From: Lachnospiraceae bacterium
GTDB taxonomy: Bacteria; Bacillota; Clostridia; Lachnospirales; Lachnospiraceae
Reading direction: 5' to 3'
Assembly (NCBI GenBank): GCA_022792295.1
Contig: JAAWAR010000028.1
Coordinates: forward strand, 25,842 to 89,841
DNA: 64,000 nt
In this document: positions 1 to 9,742 of the stretch, one piece after another
How the letters are laid out: every line of letters begins with the position of its first letter
Position numbering within the stretch: the stretch's first letter is position 1
The notes under the pieces: model-generated
Database searches by the model: none
The model's input: only the letters and a program-made list of their open reading frames with translations
Told to the model about the DNA's origin: nothing
Program-made: the position numbers and the translations under genes

Positions 1-293
1 TGAAGTTGAAAAAGCGGCAGCACAATAGCTCCTTTCTGCCTGCCGAAAAACATCTATCTGCAACATCCTGGTTTTCGGAACCTGCTGTTCAAGATTTGTA
101 GCACAGACGCACCTCGGGATGGGCTTGATCCCTACAGGCGAAAATCTCGAAACATACACGGATTCCTATATCAAATGGGCTTTTTGGAATGCCTTTCTGT
201 TTAGTATGATGGTCCTTCTGGGCCGCCACCAGCGGATTAATCGGCCTGTAAATATCGGAGGCCAGCCTGAATGGGCATCTGTAATTGGTAGTT

Positions 294-344
294 AAAAAAT
301 CCCGGAGCCGATGTACGCATCGCACATCGGCTCCGGGATTTTTT
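294..344. terminator. Bidirectional intrinsic terminator
   Basis: AAAAAATCCCGGAGCCGATGT-ACGCATCGC-ACATCGGCTCCGGGATTTTTT, ~20-bp perfect stem with A/T tails. Confidence 0.9.
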
Positions 345-352
345 CAGTTAAA

Positions 353-1396
353 TTAACGAATCGAATCCGCCAGCTTTTCAAATTCCGGCCTTGCCTCTTT
401 AAAGCACTCCAAAAGCTTTGGATTGAACGCCCCGCACTCTCCATTTAAAATCATATGAAACGCCTGGTCTTTTGTAAAAGGCGGCTTGTATACACGTTCA
501 CAGATCAACGCGTCATAGCAGTCTGCAATCGACACGACCTGGGCACTGATCGGGATTTCCTCTCCCTGCAGGGCATCCGGGTAGCCTCTGCCATCCCATT
601 TTTCGTGGTGATGCAGCGCGATGTCGTAACAGTGCTTATAATACTCCTCATCCATGGAAGAAATCTGCTGAACGATCTCGGCGCCCTTCGTCGTATGCGT
701 CTTCATGATCTCAAATTCTTCCTTTGTGAGACGTCCCGGCTTCAGCAGGACAGAATCGGAAATGCTGATCTTTCCGACATCGTGCAAAACGGCCGCATCC
801 GCAATCGTATCAATATCATGATCCGTCAACCCATACTCCGGACAACGTCTTTTAACCACCACAAGCAGCACACGGGAAAATTCCCGAATACGGATCGTGT
901 GGGAGCCGGATTCCATGTTTCGAAATTCAACGATCGTCCCCAGCGTATTGATCAGCTGCGTGTTATGCTCCAAAAGCTTTTTGGTCTGCTCCTTGACAAG
1001 GTCTTCCAGATCATTCTTATATAAATACAGCTCTACAATATTTTTCACACGGCCGCGGACAATATCCGGATCAAACGGTTTGCTGATTATATCAGAAACA
1101 CCTAGATCGTAAGCTTTTTTTTGTACTTCAGAAGAAAAGTCCCCGGTTATCATAATGACCGGTATTTCCTTCATCATATCCTCGCGATGCATAAAATTGA
1201 GGACCTCAAAGCCATCCTTGACAGGCATGACAATGTCCAGAAGGATAGCGGCGATTATCGACCGGTTCTCTGCCAGGCACTGCTCCGCCTGCTCACCGTT
1301 TTCTGCCTCCAGCATTTCAAATTTCCCCATAAAAAGGGCCTTCAGCAGCTCCCGATTCAACTCTACGTCATCGACAATCAGCAGTTTATTTCTCAT
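353..1396 (-). CDS. Response regulator with HD-GYP phosphodiesterase domain
   Basis: N-terminal receiver (LLIVDDVELNR...LLDIVMP...KPFDP) followed by HD-GYP (LHDVGKI, HHHEKWDGRGYP). Confidence 0.95.
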   Translation of the reverse strand: MRNKLLIVDDVELNRELLKALFMGKFEMLEAENGEQAEQCLAENRSIIAAILLDIVMPVKDGFEVLNFMHREDMMKEIPVIMITGDFSSEVQKKAYDLGVSDIISKPFDPDIVRGRVKNIVELYLYKNDLEDLVKEQTKKLLEHNTQLINTLGTIVEFRNMESGSHTIRIREFSRVLLVVVKRRCPEYGLTDHDIDTIADAAVLHDVGKISISDSVLLKPGRLTKEEFEIMKTHTTKGAEIVQQISSMDEEYYKHCYDIALHHHEKWDGRGYPDALQGEEIPISAQVVSIADCYDALICERVYKPPFTKDQAFHMILNGECGAFNPKLLECFKEARPEFEKLADSIR

Positions 1397-1463
1397 TATA
1401 TATACCCCCGATTGGTATTTTCGTATCCATCCGTTCCTTCTCCCTGCCGAGAAAGAACCGATT

Positions 1464-2300
1464 TTATTTTATCGTATTTGCCGTAAATTGTAAAGTTATT
1501 TTTTTACTAAGTTGACACCTGCTGCGAAAGCCTGCCCCTTCGATCTCTCCTGCAATTACAAAAAGCCTCCCATCCGGCCTTGTATATTCACACGTCATAA
1601 GCGTCACAAGCCGTTTGGGCCATTCGGGCAGAAATCCCGTATCATAGAGGCGTTCTTCACTCACATATTTTATAAACGCCTCATACTCCTCCTTTGTCTC
1701 TGCCAAAAGCTGCTTTGTAAATTCCTCTGTAAGCTCCCCGGCAGGACGGCATAGGACCGCCACAAGCCGATAGACGCCCGGTGTCTCCAGCGTATCAAAA
1801 CGGATGAGCGGATGCGCCCGGCCAAATTCCGGAGAAATATATTCATCCAATGCGCCGAACATGGCTCCGTTTTTCATGTGATGCCCATACAAAAGCACGT
1901 TTCTGCACTCTGCATCCCGCACGCAGGCCGCCTCCATATAGACCATGCCATACGCCGAAGGCGCCTTATCAAAGCCATGGTTCAAATAAAAATCCGGATC
2001 GGACGGTCTGCACATGACCGGGTAATCAACGGTCAGCCCCTCGATCCGAAGCCAGCCTGTCACATCCTCGTTTTCTGCAAGAAGGGGTGCATAGTCGGGA
2101 ATCAGCGGCTTAACCGCCCCTTCCGGCCCCGTTTTTTCCTCTTTCCTCTGCGTTTTGGCAGCCGCATATACCCGCGCCAGATCCTCCTCCCCTCTGCGGT
2201 ACTCTCCCACGCTCTCCAGATACTGCCTCCCACACCTGAGACATGCCCACACACTAAACACGGCAACCACACAGCGAAGTATGCCTCTTATTTTTTTCAT
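1464..2300 (-). CDS. Class B sortase
   Basis: N-terminal TM, VTGWLRIEGLTVDYPVM, LLYGHHMKNGAMFG (catalytic His), LVTLMTCEY...R (catalytic Cys/Arg). Confidence 0.92.
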   Translation of the reverse strand: MKKIRGILRCVVAVFSVWACLRCGRQYLESVGEYRRGEEDLARVYAAAKTQRKEEKTGPEGAVKPLIPDYAPLLAENEDVTGWLRIEGLTVDYPVMCRPSDPDFYLNHGFDKAPSAYGMVYMEAACVRDAECRNVLLYGHHMKNGAMFGALDEYISPEFGRAHPLIRFDTLETPGVYRLVAVLCRPAGELTEEFTKQLLAETKEEYEAFIKYVSEERLYDTGFLPEWPKRLVTLMTCEYTRPDGRLFVIAGEIEGAGFRSRCQLSKKITLQFTANTIK

Positions 2301-2355
2301 TATTCTTCCTCCGGGATTTTCCTGAATCCGATTATAATTTTTGTGACTGCCGCCG

Positions 2356-2384
2356 TTGGCGGAGATAAAGATTTGTGATAGAAT
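2356..2384 (+). promoter_or_regulatory. Candidate sigma-A promoter for the MBL-fold gene
   Basis: TTGGCG-N17-TAGAAT upstream of the start at 2415. Confidence 0.45.
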
Positions 2385-2414
2385 GAATTATAAAGAAAGA
2401 AAAGGAGTGATTTT

Positions 2415-3038
2415 ATGCGTACACTTACCCTTACCTGGCACGGCCATTCCTGCTTTTCGGCAGAGGCAGACAGCTTCCATGTTGTTTTTGATCCGTATTC
2501 ACCGGACAGTGTCCCCGGACTTAAGCCGCTGTCTCTGACCGCCGATCTGGTCCTTTCAAGCCACGAGCACCGGGACCACCAATGCCCGGAGGCAGTCTCT
2601 CTCTCAGGAAAGGAAGCAGACTGCCCGTTTCAAATCGAAACCATCGACTCCTTCCATGACGACGCCGGCGGGAGCCTGCGCGGAACAAACCGCATCCATA
2701 TTCTCACGGCCGGCGGTCTCCGGCTCGCCCATATGGGTGACATCGGATGCACGTTAGAGAGTGCGCAGCTTGAACGGTTAAAAGATCTCGATGTGCTCCT
2801 GCTGCCTGTCGGCGGCTACTACACCATTGATGCCTCCCAGGCAAAGGCACTCGAAGGTATCCTTCGTCCGCGCGTGACCATCCCGATGCATTACCGGACC
2901 GCAAACTTTGGCTATCCGGTCATCAGCACGCTTGACGCGTACACGCAGCTTTGTGATGATGTGGTCATCTATGACACAAATGTACTCACGATCGACAAAC
3001 AAACAAAGCCACAGACGGCCATCCTGACGCTTTCTTAG
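2415..3038 (+). CDS. MBL-fold metallo-hydrolase
   Basis: TWHGHSCF, SSHEHRDH and the overall metal-dependent hydrolase pattern; RBS AAGGAG. Confidence 0.85.
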   Translation: MRTLTLTWHGHSCFSAEADSFHVVFDPYSPDSVPGLKPLSLTADLVLSSHEHRDHQCPEAVSLSGKEADCPFQIETIDSFHDDAGGSLRGTNRIHILTAGGLRLAHMGDIGCTLESAQLERLKDLDVLLLPVGGYYTIDASQAKALEGILRPRVTIPMHYRTANFGYPVISTLDAYTQLCDDVVIYDTNVLTIDKQTKPQTAILTLS

Positions 3039-3070
3039 ATGCCTTTCTTTGGCCTTACCCTGGCTGAGCG

Positions 3071-3946
3071 TCAGATATGCCGCCGCCATTCTTCCATGCG
3101 GTAGCGTTTTTTTGCCCGGGTCTCCTCAAGGCTGGCCAGCATCCGCGGGATATCTTCATTGAATGTTCCCGCGAGCACTACATAATTAGAAGCGTGGTTC
3201 GTGCGGAAGATTGTCCCCGGCGAATCCACATGTGAGAGGAACAGTTCCATTTCCTCAACAATTTCATCCGGTGTGATGAGCTCCATTTCTCCTTTTTTTA
3301 CTTCCTCGTTCATCTGCGTCCCTTCATACAGACGCAGTGTCAAAAAGGAGGCATACTCCGGATTCATGGCGCTTATCAAGGCGGCGGATTCGACCGCATG
3401 CCTGCGGATCCCCTTTCTGCCGCCTAGGCCGGAGATCAACGTGACCGACGTCTTTAATCCACACCGTTTCAGCTTCTGTCCGGCGGCGGCGAGCTCTGCC
3501 GCCGTCACCTCCTTGTGGATATGCGAAAGCACGGCATCATCCCCGGACTCTGCTCCCAGATAGATTAGCTGCAGACCGGCCGCCGCCAAAGCCTTCAATT
3601 CCGCCTCCGGCTTTTTTAATACATCCTTTGCGGTCCCGTAGGATGAAACACGCTCCACTGCGGGAAATCTCTCGTAGACATATCCCAAAAGCTCGAGCAG
3701 CAGCTCCGTTTTGACCACCAGTGCATCCCCGTCCGCAAAAAACACTCTGCGCACAAGAGGACCATACTGTCTGCGTGCCTCCTCAAGATCCTGCAGGATT
3801 TCCTCCCGTGTCCGTACACGGAATTTTTTCTCCCGGTACATGTTGCAGAATGTACACGCATTATGCGCACATCCGATTGTCACCTGGATGATCAGACTGT
3901 ACGCCTCACTGGGCGGTCGGTATAAGACTCCTTCGTATTCAAGCAT
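3071..3946 (-). CDS. Radical SAM protein
   Basis: CAHNACTFCNMY (CxxxCxxC-type cluster) and radical SAM motifs (FADGDALV, LGAESGDD). Confidence 0.9.
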   Translation of the reverse strand: MLEYEGVLYRPPSEAYSLIIQVTIGCAHNACTFCNMYREKKFRVRTREEILQDLEEARRQYGPLVRRVFFADGDALVVKTELLLELLGYVYERFPAVERVSSYGTAKDVLKKPEAELKALAAAGLQLIYLGAESGDDAVLSHIHKEVTAAELAAAGQKLKRCGLKTSVTLISGLGGRKGIRRHAVESAALISAMNPEYASFLTLRLYEGTQMNEEVKKGEMELITPDEIVEEMELFLSHVDSPGTIFRTNHASNYVVLAGTFNEDIPRMLASLEETRAKKRYRMEEWRRHI

Positions 3947-3970
3947 ATCGGTTTTTCTTCCTCTCCTTTT

Positions 3971-5491
3971 CTAAAAGCCCAGCCGCTCAAGCCGGCTCTT
4001 AAGCCCTTTCTCTCTTTCCTCAAATAAAAGCCGTTTGTTGTAGCGATAGTAGCGCTCGCAGTCGTACTCCTCCAAAAACCGGACCGCATAATAGCTGCTG
4101 TTCAGCTCCGTAATGAAGATCACCATCTCCTGGCTATCACCAAACGCCCCCTCCATAAAGTCAAAGGCGGCTTCCAGCTTTTTGAGCACATTCCGGCAAA
4201 GCTCCTCATATCTGTCCCTCTCCTTATCAAACCGTTCGGCAAAGCACGCAAACACCGGTTCCCAGGCTGTAAGAGATCCGGCCTTGGCCTCCTGCAGGCA
4301 GCGGTTTAATGTTTCCGCCACATCCCGGAGGCGGTAATCCTCGGCGCGCGTTAAGAGTCCCGCCTTTTTCTTTTTTTCATGTTCGGATCTGAACGCTTCA
4401 AGAAGCCGCTCAAAGCGCATAAGCGGCGTAAGCATCCCTTCTGCCGTACCCGCAGACTCCGCTTGGAATTCCTTCAATTTTTCAAATAAAAGCTCCAGGT
4501 ATTCCTCCCTTTGCCCCACATCTTTGAAGGCCGTCTCAAGCCTTGAAAGAAGCAGGCTGACGATCGAAAGCCTTTCATCGAACTCCGCCCTGCCGGCCCG
4601 TTCCAAAAGCCCCTGGCTGCAGGCTCCGCACAGCATTTCATCAAGCTGGTATTCGGCCTGGTACCGTTTATAAAGCTCTAAATAATTCGCGAAATCCCTG
4701 GCAATCTTTTCATGCTGAAGATACTGGCCGATCACTTCGCGGTCCGCCTCCATGTTGTTTTTCTCATATACCCCAAGGAATCTTGACAGATCCTCCCAGC
4801 CGCGGGGCGTCGCAAACCGCTTTCCATTCACGGTCGTCTCTGTCCGGCAAACGTACTCTGGCTTTGCCGTCAGGTAGGACAGAATAGCCGGATGCAGGTT
4901 TACCTGCTTTGCATATTCCTTCCATACCTCAAAATCGGCCTCCACCTCGATCTTCTTTACCCGGTCTAACGTTGCAAGGTCGAACTCCCGCACAGATTTA
5001 TTGTATTCCGGCGGATTTCCGGCTGCCGCGATGATCCAGCCGTCTGGAATTTTATGGTTCCCGAAGCTTTTATACTGCAAAAACTGCAGCATGGCCGGAG
5101 CAAGCGTCTCGGATACACAGTTAATCTCATCAATGAACAAAAGCCCTTCCGTTAGTCCCGTCTCCTCCATCCGTTCATAGACAGAGGCAACGATTTCACT
5201 CATCGTATATTCGGTCACATGTCTTTTTTTTCCGCCGAATTCCTTCTCGGAGATAAACGGCAGGCCGATCGCACTCTGCCTTGTATGGTGCGTGATCGTA
5301 TAGGAGACAAGCGCAATTCTGCACTCTCTCGCAACCTGTTCCATGATCTGTGTTTTCCCGATTCCAGGCGGTCCGATCAAAAGAAGCGGCCGCTGCTGCA
5401 TCGGCGGGATCTCATATTCGCCGTGTGCATCCTTAAAAAGATATGCCGCAATCGTATTTTTTATCTCCTGTTTTGCCCGCTTAATGTTCAT
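3971..5491 (-). CDS. MoxR-family AAA+ ATPase
   Basis: Walker A GPPGIGKT, Walker B LLFIDEIN; internal Met (MNIKRAKQ) preferred start; overlaps the upstream vWA gene. Confidence 0.88.
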   Translation of the reverse strand: MNIKRAKQEIKNTIAAYLFKDAHGEYEIPPMQQRPLLLIGPPGIGKTQIMEQVARECRIALVSYTITHHTRQSAIGLPFISEKEFGGKKRHVTEYTMSEIVASVYERMEETGLTEGLLFIDEINCVSETLAPAMLQFLQYKSFGNHKIPDGWIIAAAGNPPEYNKSVREFDLATLDRVKKIEVEADFEVWKEYAKQVNLHPAILSYLTAKPEYVCRTETTVNGKRFATPRGWEDLSRFLGVYEKNNMEADREVIGQYLQHEKIARDFANYLELYKRYQAEYQLDEMLCGACSQGLLERAGRAEFDERLSIVSLLLSRLETAFKDVGQREEYLELLFEKLKEFQAESAGTAEGMLTPLMRFERLLEAFRSEHEKKKKAGLLTRAEDYRLRDVAETLNRCLQEAKAGSLTAWEPVFACFAERFDKERDRYEELCRNVLKKLEAAFDFMEGAFGDSQEMVIFITELNSSYYAVRFLEEYDCERYYRYNKRLLFEEREKGLKSRLERLGF

Positions 5492-6857
5492 ATGGCATAC
5501 ACTCCTGTTTCCCACATCCCGTCTCCATAAGCTCCTCTGCATCAAGCACCACCTTCATGGCCCAGGGCGGCACATCCGCATCTGTAAACCGGTCCCGGAC
5601 AAACACAAACGCCGTATCGAAAGGCGGCATTTTAACCGGAAAAATCCCACGGCCGTCCGTAAAGTATAAGAGCCCTTTTAACCTGTCAAACCGCCCCTCC
5701 CGGATTAGCTGCTCTACATAAAGGAACGCCGGCCTGAAATCGGTACCGCCAAGCCCGCAAAGCTCCAGTCCGTCCATATAGGAAAGAAGCGACTCCCGGT
5801 CTTCGATCTTCACATCCTGGCGTACCTTGTCATCACACTGGATTATATGGATGTTTACTTTTTTAAAAAAGCTTTCCGACTCTGCCAGGACCGTATACGT
5901 CTCCTCCAGAAAGCGCTTTACCAGCTCGCCCGAGCAGGACATGGATGTATCAATTACGACGGCAAAGTCCTCGACCTTTCGGATTTCCCGTGTCTCAAGC
6001 GGCTCGATGAGCGGCATATTTTTATAAAGACTTAAGCCATACGTATAAAACACATAGTCGAATGCGTCCGGGTCCACTTGGAGCGCCTCTCTCTGCACGG
6101 AAAATTTCCGCAGAAAGCTTCGGTAGTCATATCTCTCTCTGTTCTCCACCGCCAGATGCTCTTTGAAATCCTTCTCTCCGTCTGACGCCTCGCCGGTCTG
6201 TGCCTCCAATTCCATTTGAACCCTGGCACGCATCTCATCCCAGTCTTCTTTGCTGTTTCTCGGCAGAGCCCTGGAGTGCGGTTTTTCTCTCTGCTCCCAG
6301 AGCGTATGGTCATCCCGGCAGAATTCCACACATAGCCGCTCCCGGTCTTTTTCCGAGAGTCCCTGCAGCGCCCGGTAAACGCTCTCGGCGTTTAAGACGG
6401 CCAGCTCCTGTTCCAGATGTCCGTAAAGTTCCCGACGCAGGGAAGGGATCGGAAGATGCACACACGCTTTTTTTAACCCATCTGCCAAAGCCTCTACGGA
6501 GATGTCACATGCCAGGCTCCAAAGCTCGGGATCCCTCCATTTTCTCGCCCACATATGGCCAAACAGGCAGTGGAACAGCGTATGAAGACAGGCCCGATTT
6601 ATATAAATCCGGTTTTTTCGGTACAATTCGGCTATAAACTCCATCTGATAGAACAGCCGGCTGCCGTCTGTCCCCAGACCGCAGATCTTCCCGTCCGGCA
6701 CGGGGGTTAGGGCGTTCAGTGGAACATCCAGAAAGCGCATCGAGAGATACAGTTCATTCCTCGCATCCCGCAGAATCTCCCCACATACATCGGCCAGCTC
6801 CAAAAGGGCCGTTTGTTCTTTCCATATTGGCGATACGTATGCATCCAGTTCCTGCAT
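5481..6857 (-). CDS. vWA-like / putative metallopeptidase domain protein (DUF2201 type)
   Basis: HTLFHCLFGH N-terminal putative metal motif; MIDAS-like DTSMS...GGTDF...FTDGRG. Confidence 0.82.
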   Translation of the reverse strand: MQELDAYVSPIWKEQTALLELADVCGEILRDARNELYLSMRFLDVPLNALTPVPDGKICGLGTDGSRLFYQMEFIAELYRKNRIYINRACLHTLFHCLFGHMWARKWRDPELWSLACDISVEALADGLKKACVHLPIPSLRRELYGHLEQELAVLNAESVYRALQGLSEKDRERLCVEFCRDDHTLWEQREKPHSRALPRNSKEDWDEMRARVQMELEAQTGEASDGEKDFKEHLAVENRERYDYRSFLRKFSVQREALQVDPDAFDYVFYTYGLSLYKNMPLIEPLETREIRKVEDFAVVIDTSMSCSGELVKRFLEETYTVLAESESFFKKVNIHIIQCDDKVRQDVKIEDRESLLSYMDGLELCGLGGTDFRPAFLYVEQLIREGRFDRLKGLLYFTDGRGIFPVKMPPFDTAFVFVRDRFTDADVPPWAMKVVLDAEELMETGCGKQECMPYEH

Positions 6858-6889
6858 GGCCGGCTCTCCTTTCTGGATTTTGTCACCGC

Positions 6890-7813
6890 TTAGCCTTTGG
6901 TCAGGCCGTAACGAAACTTCTTTTTTTCGGGCAAAAGGACCTCATGGCGGTAATTCGTAAGAAGGCCCACAAGCTCCGGAAGGCGGCGGCGCGACGCCTC
7001 GGCCAGGAGCGTCTTTACCGCCTCGGACGAAAGACCGGCCTCACCGGATTCGTCTTTCCCGAAGCGGCCAAGCAGCCATTTAAAGCTTTCCCCGTCTGAC
7101 AAACAGCCGGATAATACCTCCTGCAGTCTTTCCTGCAGAAACGTTTCATACTGTGTCCTGGCATTTTTTGACAACGCATACGGGAAACGCAGGCGGCACA
7201 GGGCAATCTCTGCGGCCAGGCAGACCTCCTCCTCCGCCTTCTCATACACAAAAAGCCCGTCGTATTTATCAAACTGCAGCCGTCTGTCCACAAAACAATA
7301 GCGGTATTTCTGACCGCTTCCATGGATATTGGAAACTGTGATCCGCGCCGGCGTGTTCTCTACGGCCTCATCGTAGTAAGCCGGAAAAATCAGCCGTGCC
7401 GCCTCGTATTCTTCCCTTTCTTTGTCAGACAAAAGGCAGTGAACCATCATGCGTCCGTTCTGCTCGGTGACAAAATCGCGAAGCAAAGATCGGCCATCCG
7501 CATTCATATGCACAAACAGTTCCTTAAGACGATGACAGCCGTTTAACACACCGCCTCCGATTTCCAGGGTATCCGCATAAAAATGGAGTTCGCGAAGCCG
7601 GTCACAGCCGTAAAACGCATACCGCCCGATTTTTTTAAGCGTTTGCGGCAGAAAGATCTGTTCCGCCATGCTCCCGGCAAAAGCCCTGTCAAAGAGCTCC
7701 GTAACGGGCAGATCTCCAAGCCGTTTTGGCACAATGGCGCAGGCATTGTCTTTTAAAAGACCTGTTATACAGGCTCCCCCGTTTCGTTCTGTATATGCAA
7801 AAGATGTTTCCAT
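6890..7813 (-). CDS. Leucine-rich repeat (LRR_5/BspA-like) cytoplasmic protein
   Basis: LPQTLKKIGRYAFYGCDRLRELHF repeat pattern, no signal peptide. Confidence 0.7.
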   Translation of the reverse strand: METSFAYTERNGGACITGLLKDNACAIVPKRLGDLPVTELFDRAFAGSMAEQIFLPQTLKKIGRYAFYGCDRLRELHFYADTLEIGGGVLNGCHRLKELFVHMNADGRSLLRDFVTEQNGRMMVHCLLSDKEREEYEAARLIFPAYYDEAVENTPARITVSNIHGSGQKYRYCFVDRRLQFDKYDGLFVYEKAEEEVCLAAEIALCRLRFPYALSKNARTQYETFLQERLQEVLSGCLSDGESFKWLLGRFGKDESGEAGLSSEAVKTLLAEASRRRLPELVGLLTNYRHEVLLPEKKKFRYGLTKG

Positions 7814-7870
7814 ATTTTTCTCCCGATGCAGCCCATGCCGGCTGCTTCTATGCCGGCCTGCCTAAGCCGC

Positions 7871-9271
7871 CTATTGATCCCGGTCCATCAGCCTTTGCAG
7901 CTTTTTTAAACGCCGCATGCCGCTGAAACGGTAATAGTAAAGGATGAAGGCCGCCGAAGTGACGCCCCAGCTGATTGGATAGCTTGCAAGCGTCGTGTAC
8001 AGACCCGGGCGAAGAAAGCCGGCCGTAAAGATCCACACGATGCGCAGCACACAGGTGCCGAAGCAGATGAGGAGCATCGGAACAAAAGCGTCGCCGATCC
8101 CGCGCAGCGTACAGGGATATACGTTGACAAGCACATATAAGAACCAGAACGGCACCAAAAACCGAATGATCTGCATGCTCTCCGCAAGCACGTTTTGATC
8201 GCTCGTAAAGAGGTTTCCCAGGCTGCTTCCGAAGGTCAGCATCACTGCACCCAGCCCGGCTGTGATCAAAGCCGACATAATAATCCCGACCCAGGTCCCC
8301 TTTTTGATCCGGTCGAGCTTTCTCGCCCCGAAGTTCTGTCCGGTAAAGGTAGTCACGGAAATTCCCATGGCGTCCATGGTCATCCAGAACAGGCCGTCAA
8401 TCTTTCCATAAACTGCCCAGGCGGCGATTGTATTCGTACCAAAGCCGTTTATGTTGGCCTGGATCAAGACATTGGAGATCGAATACATCATTGACTGTAA
8501 GCCGGCCGGAAGCCCGATTTTGATAATCTTTTGCAGGAACATGTGATCCACCCGCAGCGCCTTTGGCTCAAAGCGGTACGCCTCCTTTGTACGCATAAGC
8601 GCCGACATGACAAGCACTGCCGAACAAAGCTGTGACAAAATCGTCGCGATTGCCGCACCGGCGACCTCAAGCTTCAATCCCACAACAAACAGAAGATCCA
8701 GCACGATGTTGACCAGGCAGCTTATAATCAGAAAAAGCAGCGGCCGCCTGGAATCCCCCACAGCGCGAAGAATTGCCGCACCCATGTTATACATCAGGTT
8801 TGCAATGGTGCCGAGGAAATAGATGCGAAGGTAGGTTACGGAATACTCCATGATCTCGGCCGGCACGCCCATGGCCCGCAGCGCCGCCGGCGAAAGCGCC
8901 TCCCCGACCAAAAGAAGCGCCACGCCGCCTCCGATTGCCAGGCAGAACGCAGTATGCACGGCTTTTTTTACATATGCGCTTTGACGTGCACCGAAATACT
9001 GGGACACAACGACCGATGCACCTGATGAAACGCCGACAAAAAAGCCCACCAGCAGATTGATCAATGTCCCTGTCGTGCCGCCCACAGCAGACAGAGCCTC
9101 TTTTCCCACGAATTTTCCGACGATCATGGCATCGGCCGTATTATATAGCTGCTGAAAGAAGGTTCCAAACAAAATCGGAAAGAAAAACAGAAGGATCTGC
9201 TGCCAGATCACGCCCTCTGTGATCCCGTTGTAGCCCTCTGCCTTCTGAGTCCCGTTTATACGTGTTCCCAT
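7871..9271 (-). CDS. MATE family efflux transporter
   Basis: Length, 12-TM pattern, NTADAMIVGKFVG motif. Confidence 0.92.
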   Translation of the reverse strand: MGTRINGTQKAEGYNGITEGVIWQQILLFFFPILFGTFFQQLYNTADAMIVGKFVGKEALSAVGGTTGTLINLLVGFFVGVSSGASVVVSQYFGARQSAYVKKAVHTAFCLAIGGGVALLLVGEALSPAALRAMGVPAEIMEYSVTYLRIYFLGTIANLMYNMGAAILRAVGDSRRPLLFLIISCLVNIVLDLLFVVGLKLEVAGAAIATILSQLCSAVLVMSALMRTKEAYRFEPKALRVDHMFLQKIIKIGLPAGLQSMMYSISNVLIQANINGFGTNTIAAWAVYGKIDGLFWMTMDAMGISVTTFTGQNFGARKLDRIKKGTWVGIIMSALITAGLGAVMLTFGSSLGNLFTSDQNVLAESMQIIRFLVPFWFLYVLVNVYPCTLRGIGDAFVPMLLICFGTCVLRIVWIFTAGFLRPGLYTTLASYPISWGVTSAAFILYYYRFSGMRRLKKLQRLMDRDQ

Positions 9272-9286
9272 TTTTCATCCTCTGCG

Positions 9287-9330
9287 AAAAAGGAGGGGAC
9301 ATTATAGATGTAACTATCTGTAATATCCCC
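9287..9330 (-). terminator. Hairpin with T-rich tail between the HPt gene and the MATE gene (terminator or attenuator)
   Basis: GGGGATATTACAGATAGTTACATCTATAATGTCCCC followed by TCCTTTTT on the minus strand. Confidence 0.6.
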
Positions 9331-9382
9331 TGTCCATGTTGATGCAGCCGTGCAGATGCCCTGCCTGCTGCGTTTTGATCTG

Positions 9383-9742
9383 TTATCCGTTGTGCCTTTT
9401 AATGACTGAGCAGATTTCTTCGTAATCCGCCGCCGCCTGCTCCATCAGCCCGTCTGTATTGCCGCTCTCGCCGGCCCGCAGCGCTTCCGTCAATTTAGCC
9501 ACACTCTCGTAAAAGCGGTCCAGTCCGAGATTCCCCGCCACGCCTTTTAACGTGTGGGCCGCACGGAACGCCGCCTCCGTATCACCTGCGGCCTGTGCCT
9601 CCTTGAGGCTTTCAAAGTTCGGGTCCGCCGGGAACCGCAGCAGGAACTTAAGGTACATGGCCTCCATATTCATAAATCTGGACAGCGCCGTCTCAAGATT
9701 CACTCCGGCAGCGATCAGGTCCTTTTTAAATTCTTCTGTCAT
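9383..9742 (-). CDS. Histidine phosphotransfer (HPt) domain protein
   Basis: AAHTLKGVAGNLGL HPt motif. Confidence 0.9.
   Translation of the reverse strand: MTEEFKKDLIAAGVNLETALSRFMNMEAMYLKFLLRFPADPNFESLKEAQAAGDTEAAFRAAHTLKGVAGNLGLDRFYESVAKLTEALRAGESGNTDGLMEQAAADYEEICSVIKRHNG

Noticed and set aside
119-295. 58-aa plus-strand ORF (MGLIPTGENLETYTDSYIKWAFWNAFLFSMMVLLGRHQRINRPVNIGG...)
   Set aside because: Short, no clear RBS or family; could be a remnant of a gene cut by the window edge. Not supportable as a CDS.
89-325. 78-aa minus-strand ORF over the terminator
   Set aside because: Runs through a strong bidirectional terminator and has no domain signal.
455-1493. Plus-strand ORFs opposite the HD-GYP regulator
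   Set aside because: The minus-strand frame has clear receiver and HD-GYP motifs; the plus ORFs are shadows.
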